DNA of 64,000 nucleotides, taken from JAFGHJ01 sp964606065 (GTDB lineage Bacteria > Hydrothermota > UBA3072). Each line of letters starts with the position of its first letter. Positions within the stretch are counted from its first letter, which is position 1. The notes under the pieces were generated by a model that saw only the letters and a program-made list of their open reading frames with translations, made no database searches and had not been told where the DNA came from. Made by a program: the position numbers and the translations under genes. The stretch is from contig CAZSEX010000003.1 of the NCBI GenBank assembly GCA_964606065.1, positions 50,726 through 114,725 of the forward strand, written 5' to 3'. Shown in pieces: positions 27,057 to 36,406 of this stretch.

Positions 27057-28955
27057 TCAATATTCAGCTATTTCTGTACGGTTCTTTCCTCTTTTTTTTG
27101 CGCTATACAAACCTCTGTCAGCCGCAGCTATGAGATCTTTTTTAGTATGTGCATGCGATCCAAACTCGGCAACGCCTATTGATACCGTAATTTTAAACTT
27201 AATATCCTCCGGAGAAACAAATACTTTGTTTTCGACCGCGACACGCAGATTTTCCGCCAGGTTACATCCATCTACACCATTAGTACTTGGTAATATTATG
27301 GCAAATTCCTCTCCTCCGTACCTTGCGAGAATATCTGAAGACCTGATTCTATCTTTCATTAACATTCCCACTTCGCGTAAAATCATATCGCCATTTTGAT
27401 GTCCAAACTGATCGTTAATCGTTTTAAAATTGTCGAGATCTATCATTAGCAAAGAAACGGGCTCGTTTTTCCGCGCGGCTTCGGCGAGTTTATTGTCCAG
27501 CATCTCCTGAAAAAAGCGGTGATTGTAGGTTTCTGTCAATCCATCCATAATAGCCTTTTTCCTTTCGTGATCATACAAAACAGCTTTTTCTACAGAAGAA
27601 GCTGCGATATCCGTAATCAAATTTAAAATCATTAAATCATTATTCCTATCAAACCAATTCTGATTATTAGAAAGAAGCAGTATTCCACCCTTTATGTCTC
27701 CACGGAAAGGCGAAAACAATAAAGACCTCGCCTCAAAATTCCGCTCTCCGGGAAACAAAATAGGTCTTTTTGTTTCCTTAAAAAGATCCATTTTACAAAG
27801 CGCGATATTTTTTTCAAGCGCTAAAGCGATTATACTCTTTTTAAGCTCCTGGTAATATCTTCTTCCATCTTCTTCGGTCAAATGATACTCGTTTCCCTCT
27901 TTTAGCAAGAAAATTGCCCACACTTCTTTAAAACTACTTGTTACTGTTTCAAAAATGCTTTTTCTCACTTCTTCCAATCTAATCTCACCCGCCACTTTTT
28001 CTGTGAGACTTAAAAGAGAACGAAATCTGAAAGCTTCAAGCATTGAAACACTTATATATTTACAAAGAGCAAACAGAGTGGATAGGCTCTGGACTATACT
28101 TGTTAAAATCTCTCTATCTCTTTCATCAAAAGCTTTTTTCCCCTGTCTATCCACCACCACAATACCTATCATATCATCATCAATCCCAATTGAACTGGCC
28201 ATAAAACATCCGATATGTTCTTCCTTTTGATAGTATCCCAAGTTCATAGACGAATCATTAAAGTCATTATTTACCAGAATGCCGGAGTTTTTTAGAAACC
28301 AGGAAAGAGGTCCTTTGTTTATAGCAACTATTGGTTTTATCTCTCCTTCGCTTTTCGCTATTCTTACATGAAATTCATACTTTTCCTGTTTAACCAAGAG
28401 AACAACACTGAAAGGTTTAAACAACCGGGCAATGATATCCACGCTCGCCGATAAAGAATCGTATATTTTATTCGAAATAGTAGATGGCAGTTCTTTTTTT
28501 CGAGAAAAACTTTCTCTGATATCCAGATTTTGCCCATCTTCATTCTCTTTCTCCATAGAAACGCTCTTTTTGTTGCTTTCTTCCGGTACAACAAAATACA
28601 GCAAAGCAATTGAACCATAAAATAGCAAATAAGGCAATACATAGAACTCCTCTAATAAAGAAAATAACGGCAATATAAGCCACCAGAATTTAATCTTTAA
28701 ACCTCTTTTTCGTAGTATAAAAATAACCGGTAGATACGAAGCAAAAAGCGGAGAAGAAAGTCCTCCTGCTAATTGGACAAGAAAAGCTACCGCTGTAAGA
28801 GCAAAATAAAATGAAATATTCTCTTTCTCTATTATAAAAAAAAATAAAATTGTTAGCATTGTTACCGGTACCCAGATAGATATACTCACAGGGGAAAAAA
28901 CAAGAAACAAATATCCCAGAAACAAAAACAACGAAAGCCACCTGTATAAATTCAT
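27057..28955 (-). CDS. Membrane GAF-GGDEF diguanylate cyclase
   Basis: 632 residues. Five or six membrane segments (1-125) are followed by one or two GAF-like domains (about 165-460) and a GGDEF domain (about 475-630) with ARYGGEEFAIIL. The I-site RSSD is present five residues before the loop, so feedback inhibition by c-di-GMP is expected. It makes cyclic di-GMP at the inner membrane. It is transcribed divergently from dnaA. Confidence 0.88.
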   Translation of the reverse strand: MNLYRWLSLFLFLGYLFLVFSPVSISIWVPVTMLTILFFFIIEKENISFYFALTAVAFLVQLAGGLSSPLFASYLPVIFILRKRGLKIKFWWLILPLFSLLEEFYVLPYLLFYGSIALLYFVVPEESNKKSVSMEKENEDGQNLDIRESFSRKKELPSTISNKIYDSLSASVDIIARLFKPFSVVLLVKQEKYEFHVRIAKSEGEIKPIVAINKGPLSWFLKNSGILVNNDFNDSSMNLGYYQKEEHIGCFMASSIGIDDDMIGIVVVDRQGKKAFDERDREILTSIVQSLSTLFALCKYISVSMLEAFRFRSLLSLTEKVAGEIRLEEVRKSIFETVTSSFKEVWAIFLLKEGNEYHLTEEDGRRYYQELKKSIIALALEKNIALCKMDLFKETKRPILFPGERNFEARSLLFSPFRGDIKGGILLLSNNQNWFDRNNDLMILNLITDIAASSVEKAVLYDHERKKAIMDGLTETYNHRFFQEMLDNKLAEAARKNEPVSLLMIDLDNFKTINDQFGHQNGDMILREVGMLMKDRIRSSDILARYGGEEFAIILPSTNGVDGCNLAENLRVAVENKVFVSPEDIKFKITVSIGVAEFGSHAHTKKDLIAAADRGLYSAKKRGKNRTEIAEY

Positions 28956-28960
28956 ATAAA

Positions 28961-28989
28961 ATTATAACTCCTCATACCTATATTGTCAA
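28961..28989 (-). promoter_or_regulatory. Likely promoter of the membrane GGDEF gene
   Basis: On the minus strand TTGACA is followed after 17 bases by a perfect TATAAT. It lies only a few bases from the ATG at 28955, so the leader would be almost nil. Confidence 0.6.
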
Positions 28990-29038
28990 GGATTACAGAA
29001 CTTTTTAATTTTTTTTTTAAAAATCTATCTTCACCCTC

Positions 29039-29067
29039 TTGACATAATATTAATTTTGACAAATAAT
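29039..29067 (+). promoter_or_regulatory. Likely dnaA promoter
   Basis: TTGACA, 17 bases, AATAAT (5 of 6). Transcription would start near 29074, about nine bases before the dnaA ATG, where there is no Shine-Dalgarno. Confidence 0.55.
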
Positions 29068-29082
29068 AAAAAATAGATTATC

Positions 29083-30402
29083 ATGAAAGAACAATTTGAC
29101 TGGAAACTCATAAAGGAAAAACTGCAAGCAGAAATAAACGAATCTGCTTATAAAGCGTGGTTCGCCAATATGGAATTGGAAGAAGTAAACGGAGAAGATG
29201 TCTATTTTAATATTCCCAACACTTTTACACAACACTGGATAACAGAACACTTTATGGGCGAACTTAATTCGTCCATTAAAAGCGTTACGGGTAATTTTTA
29301 CCGAGTGCGGTTTCTTGTTAACAAAAAAGAAGACACAGAAAGTTATCAAGAAAATGAAAAAGAGCTGCAACAGGCACAAAAACCTCTGTTACATGATAAG
29401 TACACTTTCAACAATTTTGTAGTGGGAGATAATAATAAATTTGCTTACGCTGCGGCTATGGCGGTTTCTAACGCGCCGGGCAGAGAATATAATCCTCTTT
29501 TTATCTACGGTGGAGTTGGTCTCGGTAAAACACACTTATTACAGGCGACAGGAAATAAAGTCTATTTTCAATATCCCAACCTCAAAATACTATATACCCA
29601 AACGGAAGAATTTCTCAATGAAATGATAAAATCTATTCAAGAATATTCTACTGTGCAGTTCAAGCAAAAATATAGAGAAATAGATTTACTTTTAATCGAT
29701 GATATTCATTTCCTCTCAGGCAAAGAAAGATTACAGGAAGAATTTTTTCACACGTTTAATGCTTTATTCGAAGCAAAAAAACAAATAGTTATTACTTCGG
29801 ACCGTCCTCCTAAAGAAATTTCAGGTCTGGAGGAGAGAGTTATTTCCCGTTTTCATTGGGGGCTAATGGTAGATCTTCAACCCCCTGATTTTGAAACCAG
29901 GTTGGCTATTCTTCGTTCTAAAATACAAAGCGATAATATTCAAATTAGCGATAGCGTAGTTAACTATATTGCTTCCAATATTAAATCCAATATTAGAGAA
30001 TTAGAAGGTTGCCTGATAAAGTTACTGGCACATGCATCAATATATAAGACCGATATAACTGTAGAACTCGCCAAAAGAATATTAATTGACTTTATAAAAG
30101 AAAAAGAAAAAAGGATCACATTAGAAAGAATAATTAGCACTGTTTCTGAGTTTTATAATATAGATACAGAAGAGATAAAAGGTGATAAAAGATTAAAAAG
30201 TATTGCTCAAGCAAGACAGATCGCCATCTATCTTGCAAGAAATTTAACAAACCTTTCCCTGAAAGAGATTGGAAATGATTTTGGTAAAAGGGATCATTCC
30301 ACTATTCTACATTCTTTCAACAAAATAGAAAATTTAACAAGGAAAAACAAGAAGATAAAAGGGGATATTGAAGCAATAAAAAGTAAACTAACCGAGGTGT
30401 GA
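29083..30402 (+). CDS. dnaA: Chromosomal replication initiator DnaA
   Basis: 439 residues with all four domains. Domain I is at 1-85. The AAA+ domain has Walker A GGVGLGKTHLL near 143 and Walker B LLLIDDIHFL near 203. The helix-turn-helix domain IV carries the signature KRDHSTILHSFNKI near 401. It opens the replication origin in the ATP form. No Shine-Dalgarno precedes the ATG, and the likely promoter is very close. It is followed by an AT-rich DnaA-box region and dnaN. Confidence 0.98.
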   Translation: MKEQFDWKLIKEKLQAEINESAYKAWFANMELEEVNGEDVYFNIPNTFTQHWITEHFMGELNSSIKSVTGNFYRVRFLVNKKEDTESYQENEKELQQAQKPLLHDKYTFNNFVVGDNNKFAYAAAMAVSNAPGREYNPLFIYGGVGLGKTHLLQATGNKVYFQYPNLKILYTQTEEFLNEMIKSIQEYSTVQFKQKYREIDLLLIDDIHFLSGKERLQEEFFHTFNALFEAKKQIVITSDRPPKEISGLEERVISRFHWGLMVDLQPPDFETRLAILRSKIQSDNIQISDSVVNYIASNIKSNIRELEGCLIKLLAHASIYKTDITVELAKRILIDFIKEKEKRITLERIISTVSEFYNIDTEEIKGDKRLKSIAQARQIAIYLARNLTNLSLKEIGNDFGKRDHSTILHSFNKIENLTRKNKKIKGDIEAIKSKLTEV

Positions 30403-30570
30403 TGAATAAACGATGGTTTATAAACATTTTATCCACATACTATTTTTGAAAATTTATGATTAAAACAAGAATAATAAAAAGGCTTTTTAAAAATATCCAC
30501 TTATCCACAGGAACTACAAAAACTACAATAATGATATATAACTATTATTAACTGTTAAAAAGGAGGAATA
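30403..30570. other. Probable replication origin (oriC) between dnaA and dnaN
   Basis: A 168-base AT-rich gap holds two perfect DnaA boxes TTATCCACA in the same orientation (30429-30437 and 30501-30509) and an abutting partial box (TATCCAC, 30494-30500). The dnaA-oriC-dnaN order is the common bacterial arrangement, and a parS site lies 15 kb away. No reverse-strand box was seen. The number of boxes is small, so the functional origin could extend upstream of dnaA. Confidence 0.75.
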
Positions 30571-31650
30571 ATGTTTTTTTCTATAAATGCTGAAGATTTT
30601 GTAAAAGAATTTAAAGCTGTAATTCAAATTGTACCTGTGCATACAACATTTCCTATACTATCCAATGTAAAAATAGAAGTAAAAAAAGAAAATTTGAATA
30701 TTTTTGCAACCGATTTAGACACCTCTTTGTTATATAGTACAAATTTGTGTAAAACTGAACAACCGGGAGTAATTATAGTTCCGGCAAAAACGTTATTTTC
30801 TGTAATGGGAGAAATAAAAGGGAAAACAGTTTTTCAGAAAGAAGAAAGTAGAATCAAAATCGAGCACGACAAAGGATATTTTTATCTGCCTTTAATGGAA
30901 GAAGAAGATTTTCCTTCAAAACCTGTAATAACCGAAGAAGAAACTTATGAGGTAAACTCTAAAGAATTAGAAGAAATTATAGATAAACTTGTTTTTATTG
31001 TACCTGAAGATTCATCTAAAAGAAAAATGAGTGGTATGTTGTGGGAATATCAAAATCAGAACCTAAAATTGGTTGCGACTGATAGTTTTAGTCTTGGTTA
31101 TAAGGATATCAAGGTTAATCTCGGAGAAAAATCTTTTAAAATAGTTGTTCCTCCGAAAATTTTAAAACAGTTGTCGACTTTTAATGCGCAAAGAATAAAA
31201 ATAGGGGTAGATGAAAGCAAAATTTATTTCTTGGGAGAACAATTTACGCTTGTTTCTAATTTAATTAAAGTCGATTTTCCCAATTATAAAACTGTAATAT
31301 CAGAAAAAAGTGATAACATTTTATCTTTAGACAGGGAAGCTTTTCTTGATTCCTTAAAAAGAGTTTCTGTGTTTTCTAACGACAGGCCAAGAACCGTAAA
31401 TTTAAATTTAGGAGAAAGTTTAACTGTGGAAGTTTTTTCTGAAATAGGAGAAAGTAGAGAGAAATTAGATGGAACATACAAAGGTAAAGAGATAAATATA
31501 GCTCTCTCTTCAAATTACTTAATTGACTTTTTAAGGAAAATTAAATCCAAAAACGTCAATTTGAGTTTTGAAGCTAAAAATAAACCTATTACTATCGAAG
31601 GAGAAGATAAAGAAATTTTTTATCTCTTAATGCCCATAACAATAGAATAA
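30571..31650 (+). CDS. dnaN: DNA polymerase III beta sliding clamp
   Basis: 359 residues, normal size, with the three-fold clamp organisation and ending LLMPITIE, a typical beta-clamp C-terminus (xxMPxR-like). AAAAGGAGG precedes the ATG. It encircles DNA and tethers the polymerase. Its stop is one base from the stop of convergent rpmB. Confidence 0.95.
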   Translation: MFFSINAEDFVKEFKAVIQIVPVHTTFPILSNVKIEVKKENLNIFATDLDTSLLYSTNLCKTEQPGVIIVPAKTLFSVMGEIKGKTVFQKEESRIKIEHDKGYFYLPLMEEEDFPSKPVITEEETYEVNSKELEEIIDKLVFIVPEDSSKRKMSGMLWEYQNQNLKLVATDSFSLGYKDIKVNLGEKSFKIVVPPKILKQLSTFNAQRIKIGVDESKIYFLGEQFTLVSNLIKVDFPNYKTVISEKSDNILSLDREAFLDSLKRVSVFSNDRPRTVNLNLGESLTVEVFSEIGESREKLDGTYKGKEINIALSSNYLIDFLRKIKSKNVNLSFEAKNKPITIEGEDKEIFYLLMPITIE

Positions 31651-31651
31651 A

Positions 31652-31843
31652 TTAGATAACTTTTTTAACTTTATTGGTTTTTAAACATTTTGAACAAACA
31701 TACACTTTTTTAATCTTATCGTTGATTAATATTTTTATACTATGTAAGTTTGGTTTTTGTTTCTTTTTGGTTTTACGTTTAGAATGACTTACCTTATTGC
31801 CAAAAGTAGTTGTCTTTCCACAAACAAAACATTTTTTTCCCAT
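31652..31843 (-). CDS. rpmB: 50S ribosomal protein L28
   Basis: 63 residues beginning MGKKCFVCGKTTTFGNKVSH, the normal L28 start with a CxxC pair; a second pair (VCSKCL) near the end suggests the zinc-binding form. AAGGAGA precedes the ATG at 31843; a GTG at 31849 is less well spaced. Its promoter at 31868-31895 is back-to-back with that of the next gene. Confidence 0.93.
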   Translation of the reverse strand: MGKKCFVCGKTTTFGNKVSHSKRKTKKKQKPNLHSIKILINDKIKKVYVCSKCLKTNKVKKVI

Positions 31844-31867
31844 TAACACATCTCCTTTTTTTTTAAT

Positions 31868-31895
31868 ATAATAGAAACAATATGTTTTTTGTCAA
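31868..31895 (-). promoter_or_regulatory. Sigma-70 promoter of rpmB
   Basis: On the minus strand TTGACA, 16 bases, TATTAT (5 of 6). Confidence 0.75.
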
Positions 31896-31910
31896 TACCA
31901 TGTTTGTCTA

Positions 31911-31938
31911 TTGACTTTTTCTTTTTTTACTTTATACT
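31911..31938 (+). promoter_or_regulatory. Sigma-70 promoter of the LPP20-like lipoprotein
   Basis: TTGACT, 16 bases, TATACT (5 of 6). Its -35 is 15 bases from the -35 of the rpmB promoter on the other strand. Confidence 0.75.
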
Positions 31939-31964
31939 AAATATATTAAAAAAAAGGAGGTAAC

Positions 31965-32552
31965 ATGAAAAAGTTTATACTGTATGCGTTGGTTTTATTA
32001 CTGTTGGTTCTCGGCTGCGCTTCAAAAGGTACAACAAAAGTTGGTGAAGTGGAAATACCCGATTGGTATCTAAATCCGCCAGAAAGCGAAGATTATATAT
32101 ATGGAAAAGCCACAGCTACATCGCAAGATTTGCAATTAGCAATAGATAAAGCAAAACAGGGAGCCAGGCTTGATATAGCTGAAAATCTTGAATCTCATAT
32201 AATGGGATTAGTGAAGAAATTCGATGAAGAGGTGGGGGGTGTAGAAGAAAGCGAACTTCTTACCCAGTTTACGCAGGTTTCTAAAAATGTTGTTGATCAA
32301 ACCCTTGTGGGCTCAAGAGAAAATAAAACTAAAGTAAAGGATGAAGGTAAAGGATTTAGAGCTTTTGTGCTTATGGAATTTCCTGTAGGTAAAGCGAGGG
32401 AAGAATTGTTAAAGCAGTTGTCTTCTGCCGAAAACGAGAATTTATATACTCGTTTTAGAGCTTCACAGTCTTTTCAAGATTTAAAAGAAGAGATTGAAGC
32501 ATTAAGAAAGTATAAACAAGAGGAGGAAAAGGGTTTGAGCGATTTTAAATAA
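31965..32552 (+). CDS. LPP20-like lipoprotein
   Basis: 195 residues. A lipoprotein signal (MKKFILYALVLLLLVLGC) with the lipid-bearing Cys at 18 is followed by PDWYLNPPESEDYIYGKATA, the pattern of the LPP20/LpoB-related 'P.W....P' family, then a helical charged region. It is probably anchored in the outer membrane. The Shine-Dalgarno AAAGGAGG is strong. Confidence 0.75.
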   Translation: MKKFILYALVLLLLVLGCASKGTTKVGEVEIPDWYLNPPESEDYIYGKATATSQDLQLAIDKAKQGARLDIAENLESHIMGLVKKFDEEVGGVEESELLTQFTQVSKNVVDQTLVGSRENKTKVKDEGKGFRAFVLMEFPVGKAREELLKQLSSAENENLYTRFRASQSFQDLKEEIEALRKYKQEEEKGLSDFK

Positions 32553-32598
32553 AATATATTTTTACCTCCTTGTTTTTTAGTTTTTAACGCTTGGTTTT

Positions 32599-32632
32599 AA
32601 ACGCCACGGTATAGCAAGAATCCGTGGCGTTT
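32599..32632. terminator. Perfect 11-bp inverted repeat after the LPP20-like gene
   Basis: AAACGCCACGG and CCGTGGCGTTT flank a 12-base loop. The hairpin is stable, but no long T-run follows on either strand, so it may be a weak or factor-dependent terminator, or an mRNA 3' protector. Confidence 0.5.
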
Positions 32633-32679
32633 ACTATTAACCCTTGCGTAATCCAAAAACTTAAGTAAATTATAGAAGG

Positions 32680-33294
32680 ATGATTTTTGAAATAAAAAAG
32701 AGTAAAAGTTATCGTCCGATATTAGTATTGATAATCTTTATGTTCCTTTTAATACCGTTTCCTTTTATATCTCCAACATCCAATATAAGGTGGCATAAAG
32801 AATACGGACGATTACGTCATAAAGCTCTGCTGTATGCAAGGTCCAGTGGAGTTAGAGGCGATAGCGAAACGATAAAAAGGGCTTACGATTATTCTGTCAG
32901 ATTCCGGATGAGATGGCCGTTTGTGGTTCGCTGGATTCAGGCAGAAAGCGATTTTATTCCAAATGCCACCAGTAAAGTTAACGCTAAAGGACTCACTCAA
33001 GTTATGCAAGGAACCGCTACATATATAGGAGAAGTTCTTTTGTATTCCGGTTCTGTTGGCTTAACCGTAGAAGAAGAGCAAAAATTGAGAGAGATGAAAT
33101 ATAATTTATATGAAGTCGAAGACAATCTACTCTTGGGTTTTTCTTATTTAAAGTTTCTTTCTGTTTTTTCTGAGAATCCGGAAGAAGCTTTAGCGAGATA
33201 TCTTGCCGGCAAGAAATGGGTCGACTTTATAAATTCCAGTTATGTTAGAAGCATCTCCGATGGAAAGCCTATAAGTCCCGATGTTTCTTTATAA
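32680..33294 (+). CDS. Lytic transglycosylase (SLT domain)
   Basis: 204 residues. An N-terminal membrane or signal segment (about 13-33) is followed by a goose-lysozyme-like SLT domain: IQAESDFIP (catalytic Glu near 90), AKGLTQVMQGTA near 106 and ALARYLAG near 173. It cleaves peptidoglycan glycan strands, forming 1,6-anhydromuramic ends, in the periplasm. AGAAGG is immediately next to the ATG with no spacing, so the exact start is uncertain. Confidence 0.85.
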   Translation: MIFEIKKSKSYRPILVLIIFMFLLIPFPFISPTSNIRWHKEYGRLRHKALLYARSSGVRGDSETIKRAYDYSVRFRMRWPFVVRWIQAESDFIPNATSKVNAKGLTQVMQGTATYIGEVLLYSGSVGLTVEEEQKLREMKYNLYEVEDNLLLGFSYLKFLSVFSENPEEALARYLAGKKWVDFINSSYVRSISDGKPISPDVSL

Positions 33295-33319
33295 AATCAT
33301 ATATTAAAAAGATAAAGAA

Positions 33320-33802
33320 TTATCTTTGCAATAATCTGATTGTAAAAAAGGCGATCATTATAAAAGATATAACAATCTTAAGAAAAGTTCCTCCGAAAAA
33401 GCCTATAACCGCTCCAGTGCCGGAGCGTAATGCCGTTTTTATTTTCTTTCCCGTTATGAGTTCTCCAAGTAAAGCTCCTAAAAGAGGACCTAAGATTATT
33501 CCCCATGGGGCGAAAAAAACGCCGATAACAGCTCCCAGGAAAGCCCCTATAAATCCGAGTTTCGAAGCTCCGAACTTTTTAGATCCTATAGAACTTGAAA
33601 TATATTCTATAACCACCGAAATAACGGTTAATATCAAGAAAATAATAATCAGATTTCTTGAAATGATTGTGAAATCGGTAAGCCATGCGTACACATAAAC
33701 CCCTATAAACACCAGCGGCGTACCCGGCAACATTGGCAATATACAACCCGCAAGTCCCACGACCATAATAAGATAACAACAAATCAAAACAAACATATTC
33801 AT
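33320..33802 (-). CDS. DUF456 family membrane protein
   Basis: 160 residues with about five membrane segments. The N-terminal GCILPMLPGTPLVFIGVYVYAW is the DUF456 signature, and the glycine-rich FIGAFLGAVIGVFFAPWGIILGP segment follows. No function is established for the family. It follows ffh by nine bases. Confidence 0.8.
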   Translation of the reverse strand: MNMFVLICCYLIMVVGLAGCILPMLPGTPLVFIGVYVYAWLTDFTIISRNLIIIFLILTVISVVIEYISSSIGSKKFGASKLGFIGAFLGAVIGVFFAPWGIILGPLLGALLGELITGKKIKTALRSGTGAVIGFFGGTFLKIVISFIMIAFFTIRLLQR

Positions 33803-33811
33803 AATAAAGGG

Positions 33812-35119
33812 TTAATGGAAGAGAGAAGAAAGAGTGGATTGCCCTTTCCTTCCTTTCATTTGTTTCAATAGTTTTTGAGCCATTTTGAATTCTTTGAGGA
33901 GACGATTTATATCTTGAACGGAAGTTCCGCTTCCATCAGCGATTCGTCTTCTTCGAGATGCATCCATGATTGAAGGATTTTTTCGTTCTTTTGATGTCAT
34001 TGATTGAATAATAGCCTCGGTTTTTATCATCTGTTTCTCATCCATCATTTTTTTTAAACCTCTTCCCCCGGGAAACATATCGAGAAGCGCGTCCAAAGGG
34101 CCCATTCTCTTTAACTGTTTAATTTGTCCGAGGAAGTCTTCTAAATCAATTTTACCTTCTTGTATTTTGTTTTGTAACTTGACTGCGGTTTCTTTCTCAA
34201 TCGCTTGTTCAGCTTTTTCCTGGAGAGTTTTTAAGTCACCCATACCAAGAATACGTGTGGCTAATCGTTCCGGATGCAAAACTTCAAGAGCATCCGCTTT
34301 TTCTCCAATCCCTATAAATTTTATAGGTTTGCCCGTGATTTTTCTCATGGATAGAGCAGCTCCACCCCTTGCATCTCCATCCATCTTGGTAAGAATAATG
34401 CCTGTTATTCCAAGGGCTTCATCAAAATCTTTTGCAATATTTACAGCATCTTGACCCGTCATTGAGTCCGCGACAAGTAGTATTTCAGAAGGATTAACGA
34501 TTTCCTTTATCTGTTTAATCTGCCTGATCATTTCTATGTCGATGTGCAATCTGCCGGCTGTATCGAATATGAGAGTGTCGTACCTTTTAAGTATGGAACG
34601 AGTAAGCGCCTGTTTGCAGAGCTTCACTTCATCGTTAAATCTCTCGGAGAAATAAGGGAGTTCTTCCCTTTCAGCCATATCGCGCAGTTGTTCGTAAGCC
34701 GCGGGTCTTTTAACGTCCGCAGGGATTAGGAAAGGATTTCGTCCTTTATTTTTTAAAAAATATCCTAATTTTATCGCAGTTGTTGTTTTTCCGGATCCCT
34801 GCAGCCCCACGAGTAAAATTGAACTCGGCTGTTTATCTAAAACAAGGGGATCCGCTTTTCCTATTAAGCTTATCAGTTTTTCCCCAACGATCTGGACAAT
34901 CATTTCCGCGGGGGTAAAACTTTCATATATTTTTCTCGATATTGCTTCATTCTCGATTTCCGCTGCGAAATCGGTCGCCACCTGTAAATTCACATCTGCT
35001 TCCAGCAATGCTATTCTTATATCTCGCATACTGTCTTTAACCTGGGAAGCCGAAAGTCTTCCTTTACCGCTTAGGTTTTTTGCTATATTTCTGATTCTTT
35101 CACTTAATCTTTCAAACAT
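33812..35119 (-). CDS. ffh: Signal recognition particle GTPase Ffh
   Basis: 435 residues. An N domain is followed by the G domain with GLQGSGKTTTAIKLG near 104, DTAGRLHID near 185 and TKMDGDARGGAALS near 243, then a methionine-rich M domain from about 295 that binds 4.5S RNA and signal sequences. It delivers nascent membrane proteins to FtsY. No SRP RNA gene was seen in the window. Confidence 0.96.
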   Translation of the reverse strand: MFERLSERIRNIAKNLSGKGRLSASQVKDSMRDIRIALLEADVNLQVATDFAAEIENEAISRKIYESFTPAEMIVQIVGEKLISLIGKADPLVLDKQPSSILLVGLQGSGKTTTAIKLGYFLKNKGRNPFLIPADVKRPAAYEQLRDMAEREELPYFSERFNDEVKLCKQALTRSILKRYDTLIFDTAGRLHIDIEMIRQIKQIKEIVNPSEILLVADSMTGQDAVNIAKDFDEALGITGIILTKMDGDARGGAALSMRKITGKPIKFIGIGEKADALEVLHPERLATRILGMGDLKTLQEKAEQAIEKETAVKLQNKIQEGKIDLEDFLGQIKQLKRMGPLDALLDMFPGGRGLKKMMDEKQMIKTEAIIQSMTSKERKNPSIMDASRRRRIADGSGTSVQDINRLLKEFKMAQKLLKQMKGRKGQSTLSSLFH

Positions 35120-35199
35120 ACGATTAAATATAACAGCATTTTTAGTAATTGCAAGGAGATCTTAGTGAGTAGTAAGCTAAATAGCGAGAGTCGCCGTAC

Positions 35200-35227
35200 T
35201 TGACAATACAATAAAGTATTTTATTAT
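35200..35227 (+). promoter_or_regulatory. Sigma-70 promoter of the lipoprotein-glycosyltransferase-acyP-apt cluster
   Basis: TTGACA, 16 bases, TATTAT (5 of 6). The gene start is about 35 bases downstream of the expected transcription start. Confidence 0.75.
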
Positions 35228-35268
35228 CAAAGTAAAACAGGATAAATTTTAAGAGGGAGGAGTCAATT

Positions 35269-36387
35269 ATGAAGAAGCTATTTATTAAAAGCTTTGTCAA
35301 ATTATTAACGTTTATTGTTGTTCTTGGCTGCTTTAAGGAAAACGCTACATTAACTTTTTCCGCCGATATGATTCAAAGGGTAAATGATCGTAGTATGGAA
35401 GGAAAAATATTTGTGAAAGGAAACGAGTACCGAATGGATATAGTAGAGAATGGGGAAAAGCTTAGCATTTTAGTTGATCGTGCAAGTGCTAAACAGAAAG
35501 TTATTGTGCATTCTAAAAAAGTTGCGCAGGAATACTTAAATGCCAGCGAAAAAAGTCTAAACAACAATCCTTTTGAAAATTTCAAATATCAGCTTGAAAT
35601 AGGCTCTGCAGATACAATAGGTTCGGAAATTATTAATGGTTACGAATGCCTAAAAATAGAGGTTTCGAATGAGAACAAAAAAATACTGACTGCCTGGATT
35701 TCTGATAAGCTAAACTGGCCGATTAAAATAGAAACTGCAGATAAACCCAATAATGATGTTGATTTAAGCAACATTAAAGAAGGTGAAGTCGTAGAGGCAG
35801 ATTTTTTCAAGGTGCCTGAGGAGTATACACTTCACCCGTTTAAAGAGGAAATGCCGAAAGAGTTACCGGATATAAGAAAAATGAAAGAAGCTGTACTGGC
35901 ACAAGTAGAGAAAAAGGGAATAGAGCTGGAAACGGAGGAAGGGAAAATAGCAGTAAGAGGGTTCGGAGCAACTGTATTAGCAAGATACTTTCCGGGATGG
36001 AGATTTTTCCGGGTTGTCAGGAGTGGAGAAAAAAAGGATAGCATTCCTTTAGGATTTAAACCGGTGGGGACTGCTATTGTTAGTGGCGATATCGAAACAA
36101 TTTACCTGTTGAATAGCCCCGACTCGGATTCACCCATCGATATTGGGCTTAAAATATTCCATAGTGACAGAATAAAATTGAATAATGAAAGAGAAGTAGA
36201 AACTTTTGGCAAGGCGCTGGCTATATTGTATTTTGTGGGAGTAGGGGTTAGGGAGGTAGAGCCTCTGGGTGCAAACAAATGGAAGATTTCTCTCGGAAAA
36301 ACTTCCCGAGGAGAGGGTTTTTTTATAATTACATTAAACAAAAGGGGAGAAGTAAAAGGAATTGAATACAAATCAAAAGTAAAGTGA
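35269..36387 (+). CDS. Lipoprotein with LolA/DUF4412-like N-terminal region
   Basis: 372 residues. A signal peptide with lipobox VVLGC puts the lipidated Cys at about 21. Residues 30-190 look like the outer-membrane lipoprotein carrier fold used by LolA/DUF4412 proteins: short beta strands, KIFVKGNEYRMDI, then WISDKLNWPIKIE. The C-terminal 180 residues are unrecognised. GGGAGGAG precedes the ATG. It heads a run of four same-strand genes. Confidence 0.65.
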   Translation: MKKLFIKSFVKLLTFIVVLGCFKENATLTFSADMIQRVNDRSMEGKIFVKGNEYRMDIVENGEKLSILVDRASAKQKVIVHSKKVAQEYLNASEKSLNNNPFENFKYQLEIGSADTIGSEIINGYECLKIEVSNENKKILTAWISDKLNWPIKIETADKPNNDVDLSNIKEGEVVEADFFKVPEEYTLHPFKEEMPKELPDIRKMKEAVLAQVEKKGIELETEEGKIAVRGFGATVLARYFPGWRFFRVVRSGEKKDSIPLGFKPVGTAIVSGDIETIYLLNSPDSDSPIDIGLKIFHSDRIKLNNEREVETFGKALAILYFVGVGVREVEPLGANKWKISLGKTSRGEGFFIITLNKRGEVKGIEYKSKVK

Positions 36388-36406
36388 TAATAATAGACGA
36401 AGAAAA

